A stretch of DNA of 64,000 nucleotides from Ryuthela nishihirai (lineage: Eukaryota; Arthropoda; Arachnida; Araneae; Heptathelidae), in assembly GCA_038380435.1 (NCBI GenBank), contig JAWZYU010000011.1, positions 79,729,501-79,793,500 of the forward strand, given 5' to 3'. Both the position numbers and the translations under genes were made by a program. This document shows, piece by piece, positions 23,441-36,063 of this stretch; the stretch's first letter is position 1; the number at the start of each line of letters is the position of its first letter. The notes below the pieces were generated by a model that saw only the letters and a program-made list of their open reading frames with translations, was not told the DNA's origin and made no database searches.

Positions 23441-23655
23441 CAGTCGCTCAAAAAAGTATCCGAACATTATAGTTGATTACAAAATTCAGAAAAAATATCT
23501 GGCAACGATTTTTTTTTAAATTAGTGATCTGGCAACCTTCGTGTCACGTGACATGAAGGTTGCCAGATCATTGATTTCTAAAAACAATCGTTGCCAGATA
23601 TTTTTCTTGAATTCTGTAATCAACCATAGTGTTCGGATACTTTTTTGAGCGACTG
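23441..23655. mobile_element. Fold-back MITE, full copy
   Basis: CAGTCGCTCAAAAAAGTATC to its complement, TA on both sides; the GTCACGTGACATGAAGG centre is intact. Confidence 0.92.
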
Positions 23656-26259
23656 TACTAGAAAGGTTCTGGAAAACCAATTGTTCAATGATGGATGCAA
23701 AATCAACTTTCAAAGAGATTTAGATTAAGAGTCAGAAAATTGCAAAACAATTTTTTAATTTTGTTTTATACAACTCTCCTAAAATTTCCTATGGAAAGGA
23801 ACAAAAAAAAATGGGGTTAGGAGGGATATAACTCCAAAAACAGAATGTCTGGTTCTCCTGCAATGTAAAGTTTGCAAAACTAGATGGAAAAGACACTAAA
23901 TGACGTGGTCAGAAAGATATGAAGTCAGAGAACAGGATTGAGGAAACCGAACCAGTGAATAAAGTTTAGGAAGAAAAATCAATTAATGTAGAGGTTACAA
24001 TGTATTGAAGTCTCAGACTATAGAGTCAATTTTTCTAGCCCTCATCCACCCGAGCCCAAAACATTTCGACAATTGGGGAACCCGAGACTAACTTTGGGGG
24101 AAAAAAAAATTGCTCTGACGCATCATAAGACATATATGCAGAATCCCTAATCATTTATTTATTCTTTTATTATTAATTATAATCATTTTATGAAAAAATT
24201 AAATGTTTCAAAATTTTGGAACGAAAAATATTAGAAATACTATTAGAAATTGTAATTTCGTGGATAACATCATTATAATAGCAAATAGATGTTCATTTAT
24301 TAAAGATAGCGAATAAGTAAAAAAAAATAATCAAATGGCGCATGGTGCTATTTTTAATTACTAAAGACATTAACAAGTTGGAATTATAATAAATTTTTTA
24401 ATTTTTTCATAATTACGGGAAATATCAAAATTTAAATTATCCTGAGCCCGATTCCCAAGTCGTCTGTGCTATTTTGAGCCCAGCAAAGCCGAAGCCCGAA
24501 CTTATCTCTAGTATTGACGAATGAGATTCACTGAACGGATACTCCAAGTATCAGAACAAGGTTTGGGGAAGCAGATCCAGTGAAAAAGGGGGTCAGAGAG
24601 ATTTCGACCTAAAACTCTGTTCCTAAAGCCTGCAGAAACACTCATGTTCTACGTTTGTATCAGGCGTCGGCCTAACTCACAGAGCTCGAGGACAAACAGG
24701 GACCTTTCAATACTTCATTGAAAGGTTAAAAAAATTCCCAAGGCAGAGAACAGGTATGGAGGAGAAGGCTGATGAGAGTTGTCACAAATACCCATTCTCA
24801 AAATAGGGATCGGAATGGGTCTGAACGAAAAAGTTGAAAAACGAAAAGAGAAAACAAAAACAAACAAGAGATCGCTAAACATCAAGGCTCGTGGCATAGT
24901 TGGGAGGTAGACTACTCTCAACAGTGAGCAAAAAAAATGAGAAGTCACAGAGACCAAAGTTTCGTAACTGTTAGGTTAACTAACTGAACAGAAAAATGTT
25001 ACAAAGACCCCCAGGGCTTAGAAGAGAGATGGAAAAGAAACTCACTGAGCTGAAAGGTCGCAAATACCGCAAATCTCATAAATTAGTTTCAGAAATTGAA
25101 CAAAGGATCACAAATACCCTGAAGCTCACAAAGGGGTTGCAAAAGGAAATGAACTATATTGAGAGTTTGCGATGAATCGATGTCCCAGAACAAGTTTAAG
25201 GAAACAGACGAACTGAACATGCAGGTAACAAACACTACGACTACGATAGGGAGGGTGAAGGATACCCATCAAAGCTGAAGTAGCAAAAACTTCAAATTCA
25301 GCAGAAGGTGTTGGAAAATGTGTCACTGATAGGTGAGGTTACAAAGATTCGAATATTCAGAACATATTGAACGAAAAGGTTCAGAAAGACTCAAAGACAA
25401 TCAATAGTAAAGATACATATTACCTTTGAGAAGAATATCCAATCAATCGACGAGTTACAAAACATCTAAACTCAGAATGAATCAGTTTGCCTGTTCTAGA
25501 AACGGCTTCCAGGGATTAATATTAAACCAGATTATATTTGATGGTGGCGCCATCTGTTTGAATAAAGAGGCTTCAATATATGTTTCTTGCAAAATAATTT
25601 TGTTTATTTCTAAAGTTCTGCTCCCCTTACTCTCAACTATTTACGTTAAAATTTCATTTTCAGCTGTTATTGTTGAATATAGTAGCTACCGTTTTGAAAA
25701 TTAGTAATTTTCTTATTTTAAATATTTCGCGCTCTGAGAAATAAGCAAGTTATGTATGTTTTCTAGGAAATTTCTGTTTAGGCGGGAATTCGAGAATGTG
25801 AAATATAACTGCAAGGATTTTCATAACTTCGAAAAAATTTGTTATTTCAGAACTAAGAATTACAGTAAAACCTCAATTCTGCGGATTGTATGGGGAAAAG
25901 GGCTGCCCGGAATAGGGAACAGTCCATTACATTGAAGGATTTCTCTTTCATCAACTGAACTGCTCTGCCTCTTTCGAGGCAGAACTCAGAAAAACAGATT
26001 TGTGGTTTTCAAATTTTAACTTTTTCTCGAACTGTTGTGAGATGCGTATATATTAATTTTTTTCTGCTTTCGTTCTCTAAATATATTTCAAGTAAATTTA
26101 ATATTCTGCTGAATTGAAAATTTTACCGTTTCTGAGAATCACGGAAGGCAAATTAATGGGGGGAGACTGGGCACAGGCTTTAACAAATTTAAGTAATGAG
26201 TTTGAAGGTTGAGGGGAGGGAAGAAAGGGAAATTAAAATTGGTAATTTTTGTTAATGTA
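23656..26259. other. Long stretch with no gene recognised
   Basis: Noncoding, AT-rich. 24560-25420 has purine-rich plus-strand composition and loosely repeated short words (CACAAATACC, GTTGCAAAA), perhaps an old decayed repeat. Confidence 0.4.
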
Positions 26260-26448
26260 CAGCAGCTCAAAAAAGTATCCGAACACTATAATTGATTACA
26301 GAATTTAGAAAAAACATCTGGCAACGATTTTTTTTTAGAAATTAGTGATTGGCAACCTTCGTGTCATACAGAATTCAGAAAAAATATCTGGCAACGGTTT
26401 TTTTTTTAGAAATTCAACCATAGTGTTCGGATATTTTTTGAGCGACTG
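26260..26448. mobile_element. Fold-back MITE, internally rearranged
   Basis: Both terminal parts are present with TA flanks, but the centre is deleted and the left arm partly repeated. Confidence 0.85.
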
Positions 26449-26624
26449 TAAATTCAGGAAATTTTTTTAAAAGAAATAAATATCAGTTAATCGCTTTATA
26501 TTATGCTATTAGGGTAGAATAATACAGAATCTACCACATGTTCTTTTTATTTCCACAAAAGTTTCAAACGCTCGCACTTATTTGTACGTTATATTTTTTT
26601 GATAACGTAATTTTTTTATGAGAG

Positions 26625-26773
26625 TCCTAGAAGCTACTCCCACCTTGCACAGGCCTTCTCATAGGACAGCACAGGAAAAAGACTGGACAAGGACAGCCAG
26701 GATTCGAACCTGGGCCATTGCTGCAGCAGTGGCACCGCGAGGCAACGCGATACCACTGTGCCACCGACGCGGT
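26625..26773 (-). mobile_element. tRNA-derived SINE (family C)
   Basis: On the minus strand 26773-26697 reads as a tRNA-like head with an A box GGCACAGTGGTAT and a B box GGTTCGAATCC, followed by an unrelated body. Taken as a SINE rather than a tRNA gene because a body follows and no paired acceptor stem was seen. Confidence 0.5.
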
Positions 26774-26829
26774 TTGTAAATTGTTATAACTCTACAAAAA
26801 AAATTCATACTGTTGAATAGTATGTAGTG

Positions 26830-27123
26830 GGTTGGGTTCGGTTGTTTTACCTCTGAGCGGCACTTTTTTGCACACTATGGGCTAATGGCCAGGTCACAAG
26901 GACCCCGAAGGCTCAGAGAAGGTTGGGGGAGGGGACCCACTGGAACAGCTGTTGGGAAACAGATCGTAGCCTCCCGTCAAGGCCATCCAGCGTGTTCTTT
27001 AACGTTCGCAGGGTATGGCTCTCCCGCACACGGGGCCACGGCTTAACGTCCCATCCGATGGACGGCGGTCTTTCCAAGCCCATTGGTGTCCCCTACTGAC
27101 CGTGTGCAGGGCGGGAAGTTTTG
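26830..27123 (-). mobile_element. SINE family A, lacking the tRNA head
   Basis: Body and 3' end of family A in reverse orientation. The copy stops inside the GCCCTGCCCACGGTCAGT region, so it is 5'-truncated. Confidence 0.88.
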
Positions 27124-27688
27124 CTGTATGTGATGGTGTTATGTGGGCAGTTGAAAGCAGAAGTAACGATATCTTCATAGTAGATTACTAGAGCATCAGT
27201 TACTCGAAACATTTGACCAAAATGTAATCAAAACAACTTGAAAAAAATATTCTCTTATGCTCAAGTGGAAGCATTTTCCCTCATGCTCTACAGCTACGTG
27301 ATTTTTGACACAACGTAATTGGACGCCGCTTCTCTAAAATCACAACTACCTTAACGATCGACAGGGGGGAAGGGGGAGGGGAAAGGAAGAAAGGGGGGAA
27401 ACAATGGTTATCTCTTGCAGGAAGATAAAGCTTTACTCTGGCCAAAATCACTCTTTTCATATCGCAATTTCGATTTGGGAACGCTGTATTTTTGCTTCTA
27501 TTGTCGTGGATATCGGAGTGGCGAAATTTTCGTACGTCGTGTAATTAATCACACTTGATGAATTTTAAAAGTTACTCTTAATCTCCGATATATATTATTC
27601 TAAAAAAAAGATAAATTTTTTTATCTGGGTTTCATCATCATCATCACTATCATCGCATCATCGCTATCAACCATGAAGAATGCTAGAA
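27124..27688. other. No gene recognised
   Basis: AT-rich, with a (ATC)n-like patch at about 27632-27665. Confidence 0.4.
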
Positions 27689-27929
27689 TTAGTGATCTGG
27701 CAACCTTCGTGTTACGTGACACGAAGTTTGCCAGATCACTAATTTCTAAAAAAATCGTTGCCAGAATATTTTCTGAATTCTGTAATCAACCATAATGTTC
27801 GGATATTTTTTGAGCAACTGTATACCCGAAGGTTGCCCGATCACTAATTTCTTAAAAAATCGTTGCGAGATATTTTTTCTGAATTCTGTAATCAACTATA
27901 GTGTTCGGATACTTTTTTGACCGACTGTA
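27689..27929. mobile_element. Two MITE right halves in tandem
   Basis: 27689-27821 keeps the centre and right arm. 27824-27929 is another right arm with its own GACCGACTGTA end. A compound arrangement of the kind seen at 36.9-37.5 kb. Confidence 0.8.
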
Positions 27930-28503
27930 CCATATAGTGAGAGAACTATGCTTTTTCGCATCCGTCCCCCCACTGCCAACTCCTTCAAGATGAAATGTTA
28001 AAAACTTCTTGGATGAAAAAGAGTAGATTATAGTCACTAAATTTTCCAATTTTAGTATTAATATTTTCCGTAAAATTAATTGTTCTGCGTAGATTTCCAC
28101 ATATACGCAGAACGATATCAAAAGTGTTTCAGAATTCTTTGTTCACTATTCTCGGCACAAGGATCAAAGACTTGGGAGCCATTTCCGGCGGGTTCTGGCT
28201 GGCTGGCACCTGAATGTGCATTCACGTCTGTAGTCCTGAATTTATGCAAGTAGTGACAACTTTCCCTGTGCCGCCATGGGCAGAGGTATCTGGTGATTCA
28301 TCAGTTGGTTTTTCTACGACCTGATCAATCAGGACCACAGCATCCCTGGGAAAGGAAGTGACCCACGTGATAGAGAGGGCAAGATCAAATAAAGTCTCAA
28401 GCCGCACCAATATTTACTACTTCTGATTGGTTGATGTTGACCAATGGAAGGCTTTGTGAGGAGGAAAACCGTATCGGGACAGAAAACTTTGAACTGACAC
28501 ACA
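27930..28503. other. No gene recognised
   Basis: Short ORFs only. The patch at 28150-28440 is more GC-rich and unassigned. Confidence 0.35.
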
Positions 28504-28887
28504 GGGGCGGGGGTGGCTCAGTCGTTGCACGCCGGGCTCGTAATCTGTAGTTCCTAGGTTCGAGTCCCATCTGGGTCAGCGTTGACATTATCTCCGCAAA
28601 ACTCTCCGCCCTGCCCATGGTCAGTATGGGACACTGATGGGCTTGGGAAGGCCGCCGTCCGTCGGATGGGACGTTAAGCCATTGTTCCGTGTGCGGAAGA
28701 GCCATACCCTGTGCACGTTAAAGAATACGCTGGATGGCCTTGACAGGAGGCTACCAACTGTCTCCCAACAGCTGTTCCAGTGGGTACCCTCCCCTAACCT
28801 TTTCTGAAGCTTTGGGGTCCTTGTGACCTGGTCATTTAGCCCATTGTGTGCAAAAAAGGGCCGCTCAGAGGTAAAACAACCCAACCC
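28504..28887 (+). mobile_element. SINE family A, full copy
   Basis: Head, B box GGTTCGAGTCC, conserved body and 3' end present. The ORFs on the opposite strand (28397-28884) are products of this repeat. Confidence 0.9.
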
Positions 28888-29389
28888 ATCTGTTCAGGAA
28901 AAGCAAAACTCTTGTTTCATGTTAATTTGTAATCTAGAAATAAAATCGCGTTAACAAAATGAAGTTAAATCTTTCTAAATCTAGTCAAATCCTCATTTAT
29001 CGATTTTCAATGGAATTTTTTTTGCTTATCTTTTCATGAAAATAATTAATAGAGTAGTAGTAGTATCCTTTATTTCCATTTATATTAAATTTTGATACAA
29101 TACAAGTATTTACAAGAATTTTGGAAATATACAACTCCACAAGAGTTCATAGACTCGCACGCGGAGTATAAGGTTAAAATAAAAAACATATATAAACATT
29201 AGAAACAACATTTTAATTATATTACCATATTAATATTTTCTGTCATGGTTACATCAACAACATAGTAACAGAATCAATAATAAACTATAAATACACCAAT
29301 TTTTATTCAAAAATTTAACATCCCAAAGAGCAAACCAAAATTCTAAAAAAAATTTTAGGATCAGAAATATAGAGGAAAAACCCTCCAAC

Positions 29390-30680
29390 CTAAAGAAATT
29401 TTTCTATATTACAAATCCAATCTCTTAGTTTTCGAGAAAACGTAAAAGAATTTATTTCATCCTTTATAGTTTCAGGTAAACTGTTAAATATTTTAGGCGC
29501 CAAAAATATATGAAAAAAATAAAAATATATATAATGTTTTTGCGTAATAGTTTTCATCGGAAGTGGTACAATGAAATTAATATGTGCACTTGTTCTGTTA
29601 TTCTGCATCACATTTTTAATGTCATTTTAAATATAAGATTACATTATAAACATACATTTTCCGTAATGGTAAAATTTGAAGATCATTATAAAAATATTTA
29701 ACACTATCATATTTTCTTTTTCTTAATATACATCTAATTACTCTATTTTGAATAGTAACTAAGGATTTAATATTACTATAAAACATTCCTCCCCAAGCAT
29801 TATATATAAGCTTTAAAAAAGTAAGATTCATAAAATTTCTAATATAAAACAATTTTGGAATTATTGCATTAATTTTTTTTATCAAATATATAATATGTTC
29901 ATTCCAATTGAACTGACTGTCTGTATATACGCCCAAATATTTATAATATTCTACTCTTTCAATTGCTTCACATGCACACTGATGTCCTATACAGTTTACA
30001 GAATGATAAAATAATTTATTTTTTAACTTATCGACTTTATTACGTTTTAAATTGAAATATAAATATTTCGTTTTATTAATATTCAATAACAATTTATTTT
30101 TTAAGAACCATTTTCTAATATTACCCAAGTCTTCATTTATTTCTTCAATTAAAATGTTCTCATTGTCAGCCGCATATATCAAAGCTGTATCATCAGCGAA
30201 AGTTATTATTTTTCCCTTTAAATTCAAGATTACAAAGATCGTTTATAAAAACGTTAAATAATATTGGCCCCAACACAGAACCCTGTGGAACTCCATATTT
30301 TAGTTCAATTCCCTTACTAAACAAGTTTACCATTTTTACTCTTTGAATTCTATTTTTCAAATATGTTTCCAACCATTTCAAAACATTTCCTCGAATTCCA
30401 GCCATTTCAAGTTTTTTTATCAGCAAATCATGCGAAACCGAGTCAAACGCTTTTTTGATGTCCAAAAACAGCACAACAGTTTTCAAATTATCATTTATAG
30501 ATCTGTATACTGTGGAAGTCAATTGTAATATAGCATCCTGAGTACCTACATTTTTTCTAAACCCATACTGATGATTAGAAAAAAATTTATTTCTATTCAA
30601 GAAATTTAAAATTCTAGTTTTAAGTAGCTTTTCGAAAAAAAAACTGAGAGCAAGGATATCGGTCTGTAATTTGCGATATC
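29390..30680 (-). pseudogene. LINE ORF2, reverse transcriptase core and C-terminus
   Basis: 30600-30193: YGFRKNVGTQDAIL, VVLFLDIKKAFDSVSH and YGVPQGSVLGPILFNVFIND are RT motifs. After a frameshift, 30227-29622 carries FADDTALIYAAD (the catalytic FADD box) and the thumb, and 29611-29390 the C-terminal tail. Missense change cannot be judged, but the frameshifts make it inactive as it stands. Confidence 0.8.
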
Positions 30681-30810
30681 TAAATATTCACCTCCTTTAT
30701 ATATTGGGACAACGGTTGAATCTTTCAAAATCGGGGGGGAAAACATCCAGATGATAAAGATAAGTTAAATAGGTAACATAATATATCTACAATATAACTT
30801 TTTATCTCTT

Positions 30811-32354
30811 TTATGTCTCCACAGATATCTGATCACTTCCAACTGCTTTTCCTAATTTTAATGATGCAATAACTGCAAAAATCTCATTCTCTGATATATA
30901 ATCAATAAAAATAGAATTTTGAGATGAAATCGATTTATGACTTTCATTATCAGCATAATCAGGAATTTCCTTTACAAGATTACCAACAATTTCTGTATAA
31001 TAGGTATTAAATTTATCAATAAACAACACAGGATTTTCATTAAAAGAATAAATAATATCATTTATTTTTATTTCTGAAGGGGACATTAAGTTCTTTTGCT
31101 GTCTACCAGACAAATCATTTATAATTTCCCAATATTGTTTAGTATCACCGTCACTATCTAAAAATTTTGCAATGTAATACTTTGACTTTGCTTCTTTGAT
31201 TAATTTTAATATTAAGTTTCTGTATTTTCTAAAATAATTATTTAGGTTTGTATTAAATGGTTGATTTTTACTCAACTTATATAACTTATTTTTCTTTTTA
31301 ATAGAATTTAAAAGAGCATTTGTTATCCATGGTTTCAACCACTTTTCTCTATTCTTTAAATATATAGTTTCTTTTGATAACTCTATCATATCCTGCAATT
31401 TCAATAAAAATAACCTGAATGAAGCATTTACATCATTTCCCATTTTAATTTCATTCCAGTCTTTACCCTTCAAAGATTCTTTTAACTTGTCCACATTTAT
31501 CCTACGTATTGTATTGATTTTTTTCCGATTTCTATTCAATTCTAACTGGAAATTTATTCCTATAAAATAATGATCGGTAATATTAGGTTTAATAATATAA
31601 GCAGTTAAATTATTGTGGATCGTACTTCTTACAAATACATGGTCCAAACAAGTTTTTGCTTCCTCTCTAGTGATCTCTCCATGACACACAATAAAACCAT
31701 TTGACTTAATCAGCTGTAAATATTCATGTTTAATTTTATCATTTCCTTTTAGATTAATATTCATATCACCTATTATGAAACATTATTATTATTTATAGTT
31801 TCTAGTTTATTCCCTAGTTCTGTAACAAAATTTTGTTTTGTATATGAATGTAACCTGTAAAACGCCAGTAGGAGAAATGTTATATTATTTAGTTTAAAAG
31901 AAATTTCTACCATATTGGCAGTAACAAACGCATTATTAAATCCATACACTGTTATGCACTGTTTAACAAACACAATCACTCCACCTGATCTACTTTCATT
32001 TTGGCATTTATAATAAACTTTATAATTAGGTATTGTATACAATTGTATTTCATCATCACCAATCCATATCTCTGTTAAAACAATTATATCAGGTTTAAGT
32101 TCTATTAAATTTAAGTAAAGTAAAAAATGATCAAAATTCCTCCGCAAACTTCTGATGTTACCCATAATAACATTTATACCCCCAGGCCATTTATACAAAT
32201 TCCTATCATAAACATTGTCACTATCTATTTCACAGACCCTGTATATTTCATCCAAATTACAATCATCAAAAACAGGAATTGTTTCCATGTCATTGCCATT
32301 GTTCAGCATCTTAGTACCAGAAACAATATTGTTACTCATCGTTTTATTTTCCAT
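30811..32354 (-). pseudogene. LINE ORF2, endonuclease and start of RT
   Basis: 32354-31773 carries an apurinic-type endonuclease domain: MGNIRSLRRNFDHF, PDIIVLTEIWI and SGGVIVFVKQ. After a frameshift near 31770 it continues with GDMNINLKG, CLDHVFV and ITDHYFI, then the RT N-terminal linker to SDQISVET at 30811. The role would be nicking target DNA for reverse transcription. Confidence 0.75.
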
Positions 32355-32358
32355 TTCA

Positions 32359-33396
32359 CTAATCCATTAACAGATTTAAGTCATCACTATCCCTAATCCT
32401 TAGCACCCTGGATGTTTCCGTTTTCCTTACATAAAGTTTTGAGTCCTTGACCCATACAAACTTGAAATCTTTTTCCCTCTGTAATTTCTTTAATTCATAT
32501 AGTAGCTGCTTGTTTTCTTGTGTTAGATGATCATTTACGTAAACACTACCATCAGTATACGTCATGTATTTCCTTAGTGAATAATGTCTTCTTTAATTTC
32601 CAACACTTGATCCAATTTTCTTTCATTTTTCTCATAGCTAGTTGGACAATTATTGGTTTAATTTTTTGTTTATTTTTTTGTTGGCACTCTATGAACAGCC
32701 TGTATATTCATATCTTCATCCTGTACATTTGCGACATTGTACACTTGCGATATGAGTAACTATCTCCTTCACATTTTCATTCATTGTTTCAGGAACTCCC
32801 ACTATCTCTAAATTACAATTCCTACTGTTTTGCTCTAAATCATTCATTTTCCCTTTTAATCCCTTAATTTCTTTCTCCAAAATTTGATTTTCAGTCATAA
32901 GTCTTTCATTTTTTTGTGGACATCTTTAATTTGTTTAGTTAACTCAGTCAAAATTCTCAAAAAATCATCTAATTTATCAGAACAATACGTAGTGCATTTT
33001 TTATATTCCTCCAGTTCTTTTAATAATTCTTTTTTGGACCTGTCATTTATTTCTATCATGTCTTTCCTAAGATCGGTCATCTGTTTACTGAACATTTCAT
33101 CAATGTGTTGAATCATTTCAACAGACATGGCTCTATCTTCTGGCTCTTTCGATGTCACAGTGTCACGTGAACCACTTGTGCCAACACTAGCTTCACCTCT
33201 CTTCCCTTTCCCTGTAGAATCTGCCCTACACCTGTGACATTTCCATCGATTTTTGCTCTCAGAGCTCATTTTGCGAAAATTGGTCTCTACAATTCCAACA
33301 CAATAAAAATGAAATCTTAAACTACTTTCCAGCGCAGTGCAAAGTCTCTGTCAGATCAACAATATCTATACCACACTCAGCACACGGAATACCCAT
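32359..33396 (-). pseudogene. LINE ORF1: PHD-type finger, coiled coil, RRM-like part
   Basis: Probable start at 33396-33394. The reading is IPCAECGIDIV..., an in-frame stop, then NRWKCHRCRA, giving the spaced Cys/His of a PHD-type finger. A heptad-like coiled coil follows (about 33080-32780), then NCNLEIVGVPETMNENV typical of LINE ORF1 RRM-like domains, and a C-terminal part at 32565-32359. Several stops and frameshifts split it. ORF1 proteins package LINE RNA (family knowledge). Confidence 0.65.
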
Positions 33397-33700
33397 CTTA
33401 TAATTTAATATACCCAAAATATTTAATTTATAATATATCACCTAGTAATCTATTTATTTTCTTAACAAAAGATGTATACTACTCTACTAAATCAATACAA
33501 TTTAGGAGCAAGAAACATAGAACATCAAGTTGACGACGCCAGATCACTTCTTGAATGAACTACGTATTTCAGCAGATAGGCTAACTTAGCCTCCAGCGTA
33601 AGAGCAGACGACAATTCTCGGCGTTTCACCATCACACGTTACACTCCATGCACATGCGCATTAGTACATCAGTCTACATATCTTCGTAGTAACGTGGCAA

Positions 33701-34066
33701 GTCTAAATTATCGTGAATAAGTCAACTTATAAATAATCACGAAACATAAAACTTACACACTTTGCTCTTCTCCAACTAAAATATCTTCATGAGAAAATTC
33801 AATGAAAAATTTAAGATATTAATTAAATGAATAACATATCTTAAAGCATCTGAAACATGACACACCTAACTTCTAAAGACTGTTGCCAACAAAAGTAAAC
33901 AAGGTGTTTGGAAACTAAGCTACGTATTTTGAATTAAGCCGAGGTGTAATAAGTATCTGTCAGTATAATACGTCACAGAAAAGGCCTGTGAAGAAAGCAA
34001 AAAGGAAACATTCCCATTCCTTAGCTGGGGCTCGAATTCAGATCCAACCTATCCGTTCCTTATCCA
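33701..34066. other. No gene recognised
   Basis: AT-rich, ending in the left arm of an inverted repeat (about 34040-34069) that the next SINE entered. Confidence 0.4.
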
Positions 34067-34425
34067 GGGGCGGGGGGGGGGAGAGCTCAGTCGGTAGCGC
34101 GCGAGGCTCGTAATCTGCGGTTCCAAGGTTCGAGTCCCAGCTGCATCACGGTTGAGATTTATCTCCGCAAAATTCCCCTTGGAAAGGCCGCCGTCCGTCG
34201 GATGGGACGTTAAGTCGTGGCCCCGTGTGCGGGAGAGTGAGTCATACCCTGTGCACGTTAAAGAACACGCTGGATGGCCCTGACGGGAGGCTACCATATG
34301 TCTCCCAGCAGCTGTTTCAGTGGGTCCCCTTCCCCAACCTACTCTGAGCGTTCGGGATCCTTGTGACCTGTCCATTTAGCCCATAGTGTGCAAAAAAGTG
34401 CCGCTCAGAGGTAAAACAACCCAAC
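34067..34425 (+). mobile_element. SINE family A with clear target-site duplication
   Basis: Full copy flanked by CTTATCCAGGG at 34059-34069 and 34427-34437. Without the insertion the flanks form an imperfect inverted repeat (TCCAACCTATCCGTTCCTTA against its complement at about 34450-34475). Confidence 0.92.
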
Positions 34426-34437
34426 TCTTATCCAGGG

Positions 34438-34956
34438 TCTGGAAACCCCCGGATAAGGAATGGATATGTTGGATTTTTGATCCGAAACCAAGCAAGCTAG
34501 CTAGCAGGCCAGTAGTTATTTTTTTTTAAATTATGAATAAAAATATATAAACTAAAATCCACTAAAGGAATTTTAGGGAGAAGACGAATGAAGCTCAGCC
34601 TTTTGTACTCCTACGCCTGTAAAGAAGTACTCCTACATATTCGACCTGCTAGAGCAAGCTAGCTAGCTAGCTTCCTACTACTACTACTACTACTGAAGAC
34701 TTACGAGGGCCACATGGTTACTTCCCTTTCACTTTCCTTCTAATCTTTTACACCCAAATCTTTCGAAATTCAGTTCATGGTCCCAAAAATTTTTCAATCT
34801 GTTTCTTTGCAGAATGGCGAACTTCCGTTAAGCCCTCCTCACAGGTCCAGAAATGTCCGGGACACTTCCAAATTTTGAGGTCCCTAGCCAATATAATTGT
34901 TAATTGCCCTTATAATACTTACCAAAAGTTTTTATTCTAATTTCACAAAATGTATA
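34438..34956. other. No gene recognised; microsatellite
   Basis: Contains AGCTAGCTAGC at about 34660 and (CTA)n at 34676-34694. Confidence 0.45.
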
Positions 34957-35314
34957 TGTTACTGTGAAAGGCCGAAATGAGAGAATGTCGATATTCTCCG
35001 GTAAATGTCGATACATACCAAAAACGTCGGTGAAAGACCGAATATTAGGTTATATTCTTACACATTCGGACCATCGCCGGTGTATGTTGACAAGCACAGA
35101 TAAGCTCTGGTGGGGGTCGAAACGAGAAGCCGAGAAGACACAGCCAAAGAGGCGACAAAAACGCCAAATCCTTTGTTCTACCGCGAGGTCATGTAGGATC
35201 ACGTGGGGTCCTACATGACTACTCTGCTATTTGTCAGTCTTATGCAAGGTTTGCTGGTGCGTGCAACGTTTGCTTAATTTTTATTTTTTTATCCGATACC
35301 TTAATTTATATTGA

Positions 35315-35821
35315 ATGGCTACTGCAGTGAACCGTGATCTTTTTTTTGAAAAGTTACGTGCATTAATTGCGAGTAAACGAGAAGACAATTGTTTTTAGTT
35401 TTCTCAAGAAAAGTACTCTAAAATACTTTCTGATGTGATTTCTGCTAAAACTAAGTGCAGTACACCTTTGGATTACAGACGATTAAAACGTTTTGACATT
35501 TTAAAAATTAATGATGAAGATAAGTTAATTGTGCCATTAAAACCAGGAGAAACGAATATATAGTAATATGTTACCAACGATGAATTGTTCAATATACTAT
35601 CCGAAACTCACATCAGAATAGGCCATGAATTAAGAACACGCATGCTTAAAGAATTGCAAGTTAAATACAAAAATATTACATATGAAGTTGTAATGTTGTA
35701 TTTAAATTTATGTGAACAATGTCAAATGAAACATAGTGCACCTAAAAAAGGTATTGTTGTGAAACCAAAGGTCAGTTCGGATTTAAACTCAAGATGTCAA
35801 GTCGATCTGATAGACCTGCAG
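35315..35821 (+). pseudogene. Ginger/KRBA2-like integrase-type transposase, N-terminal part
   Basis: One frame runs from ATG at 35315, interrupted only by stops at 35396, 35561 and 35564. After the last stop comes an H2C2 zinc-binding domain (THIRIGH ... YLNLCEQCQ) and then GIVVKPKVSS and SRCQVDLID, the start of a DDE/integrase catalytic core with the first Asp. The core is cut at about 35822 by a SINE head. KRBA2-type host proteins share this arrangement (family knowledge). Three stops in an otherwise continuous frame imply recent inactivation. Confidence 0.65.
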
Positions 35822-35884
35822 TCACACAGGGGCTCGAACCCAGGTCCCGTAGGTCAGTAGCGAAGCGCGCTAACCACTACGTAA
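35822..35884 (-). mobile_element. SINE family B, tRNA head only
   Basis: Minus-strand GGGTTCGAGCCCC B box and A-box side, matching the heads at 53.4 and 54.1 kb. It truncates the Ginger integrase. Confidence 0.65.
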
Positions 35885-36063
35885 CAAAAATATTTTTATT
35901 CAACATTCCCCATCAGTGCATGCTGAATGTCGACATTTGCCGGTGTAAGTGAGAAATAATGATATTTAGCAAATATTTCGGACATACACCAAGCGACTAT
36001 GTGAATGCTGACATTCACCGGAGAATATCGACATTTGCCAGATATCGGTCTTTCACAGTAACA

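Larger units (their letters stand above)
29053..33700 (-). mobile_element. CR1/Jockey-like LINE, nearly full length, decayed
   Basis: The element runs on the minus strand: a GC-richer 5' part (about 33530-33660, possible 5' UTR), ORF1, endonuclease, reverse transcriptase, then a 3' end with AATAAAGGATAC and a short (TAC)n tail at 29053-29065. ORF2 is broken by frameshifts and stops. The tail and gene order suit the CR1/Jockey group. The 5' boundary is uncertain. Confidence 0.82.
34957..36063 (+). mobile_element. Ginger-type DNA transposon, degenerate
   Basis: Terminal inverted repeats begin TGTTACTGTGAAAG at 34957 and end with the complement CTTTCACAGTAACA at 36063. Subterminal GAATGTCGATATTCTCCGGT-like segments occur near both ends. 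TGT...ACA termini, an integrase-like gene and a flank of TATA/TAAA (imperfect 4-bp target duplication) fit Ginger elements, a DNA transposon group related to LTR-retroelement integrases (family knowledge). Confidence 0.65.

Noticed and set aside
23516..23713. ORFs within MITEs (also 36496-36681, 37114-37341, 42281-42472)
   Set aside because: They are translations of the MITE arms and recur with every copy.
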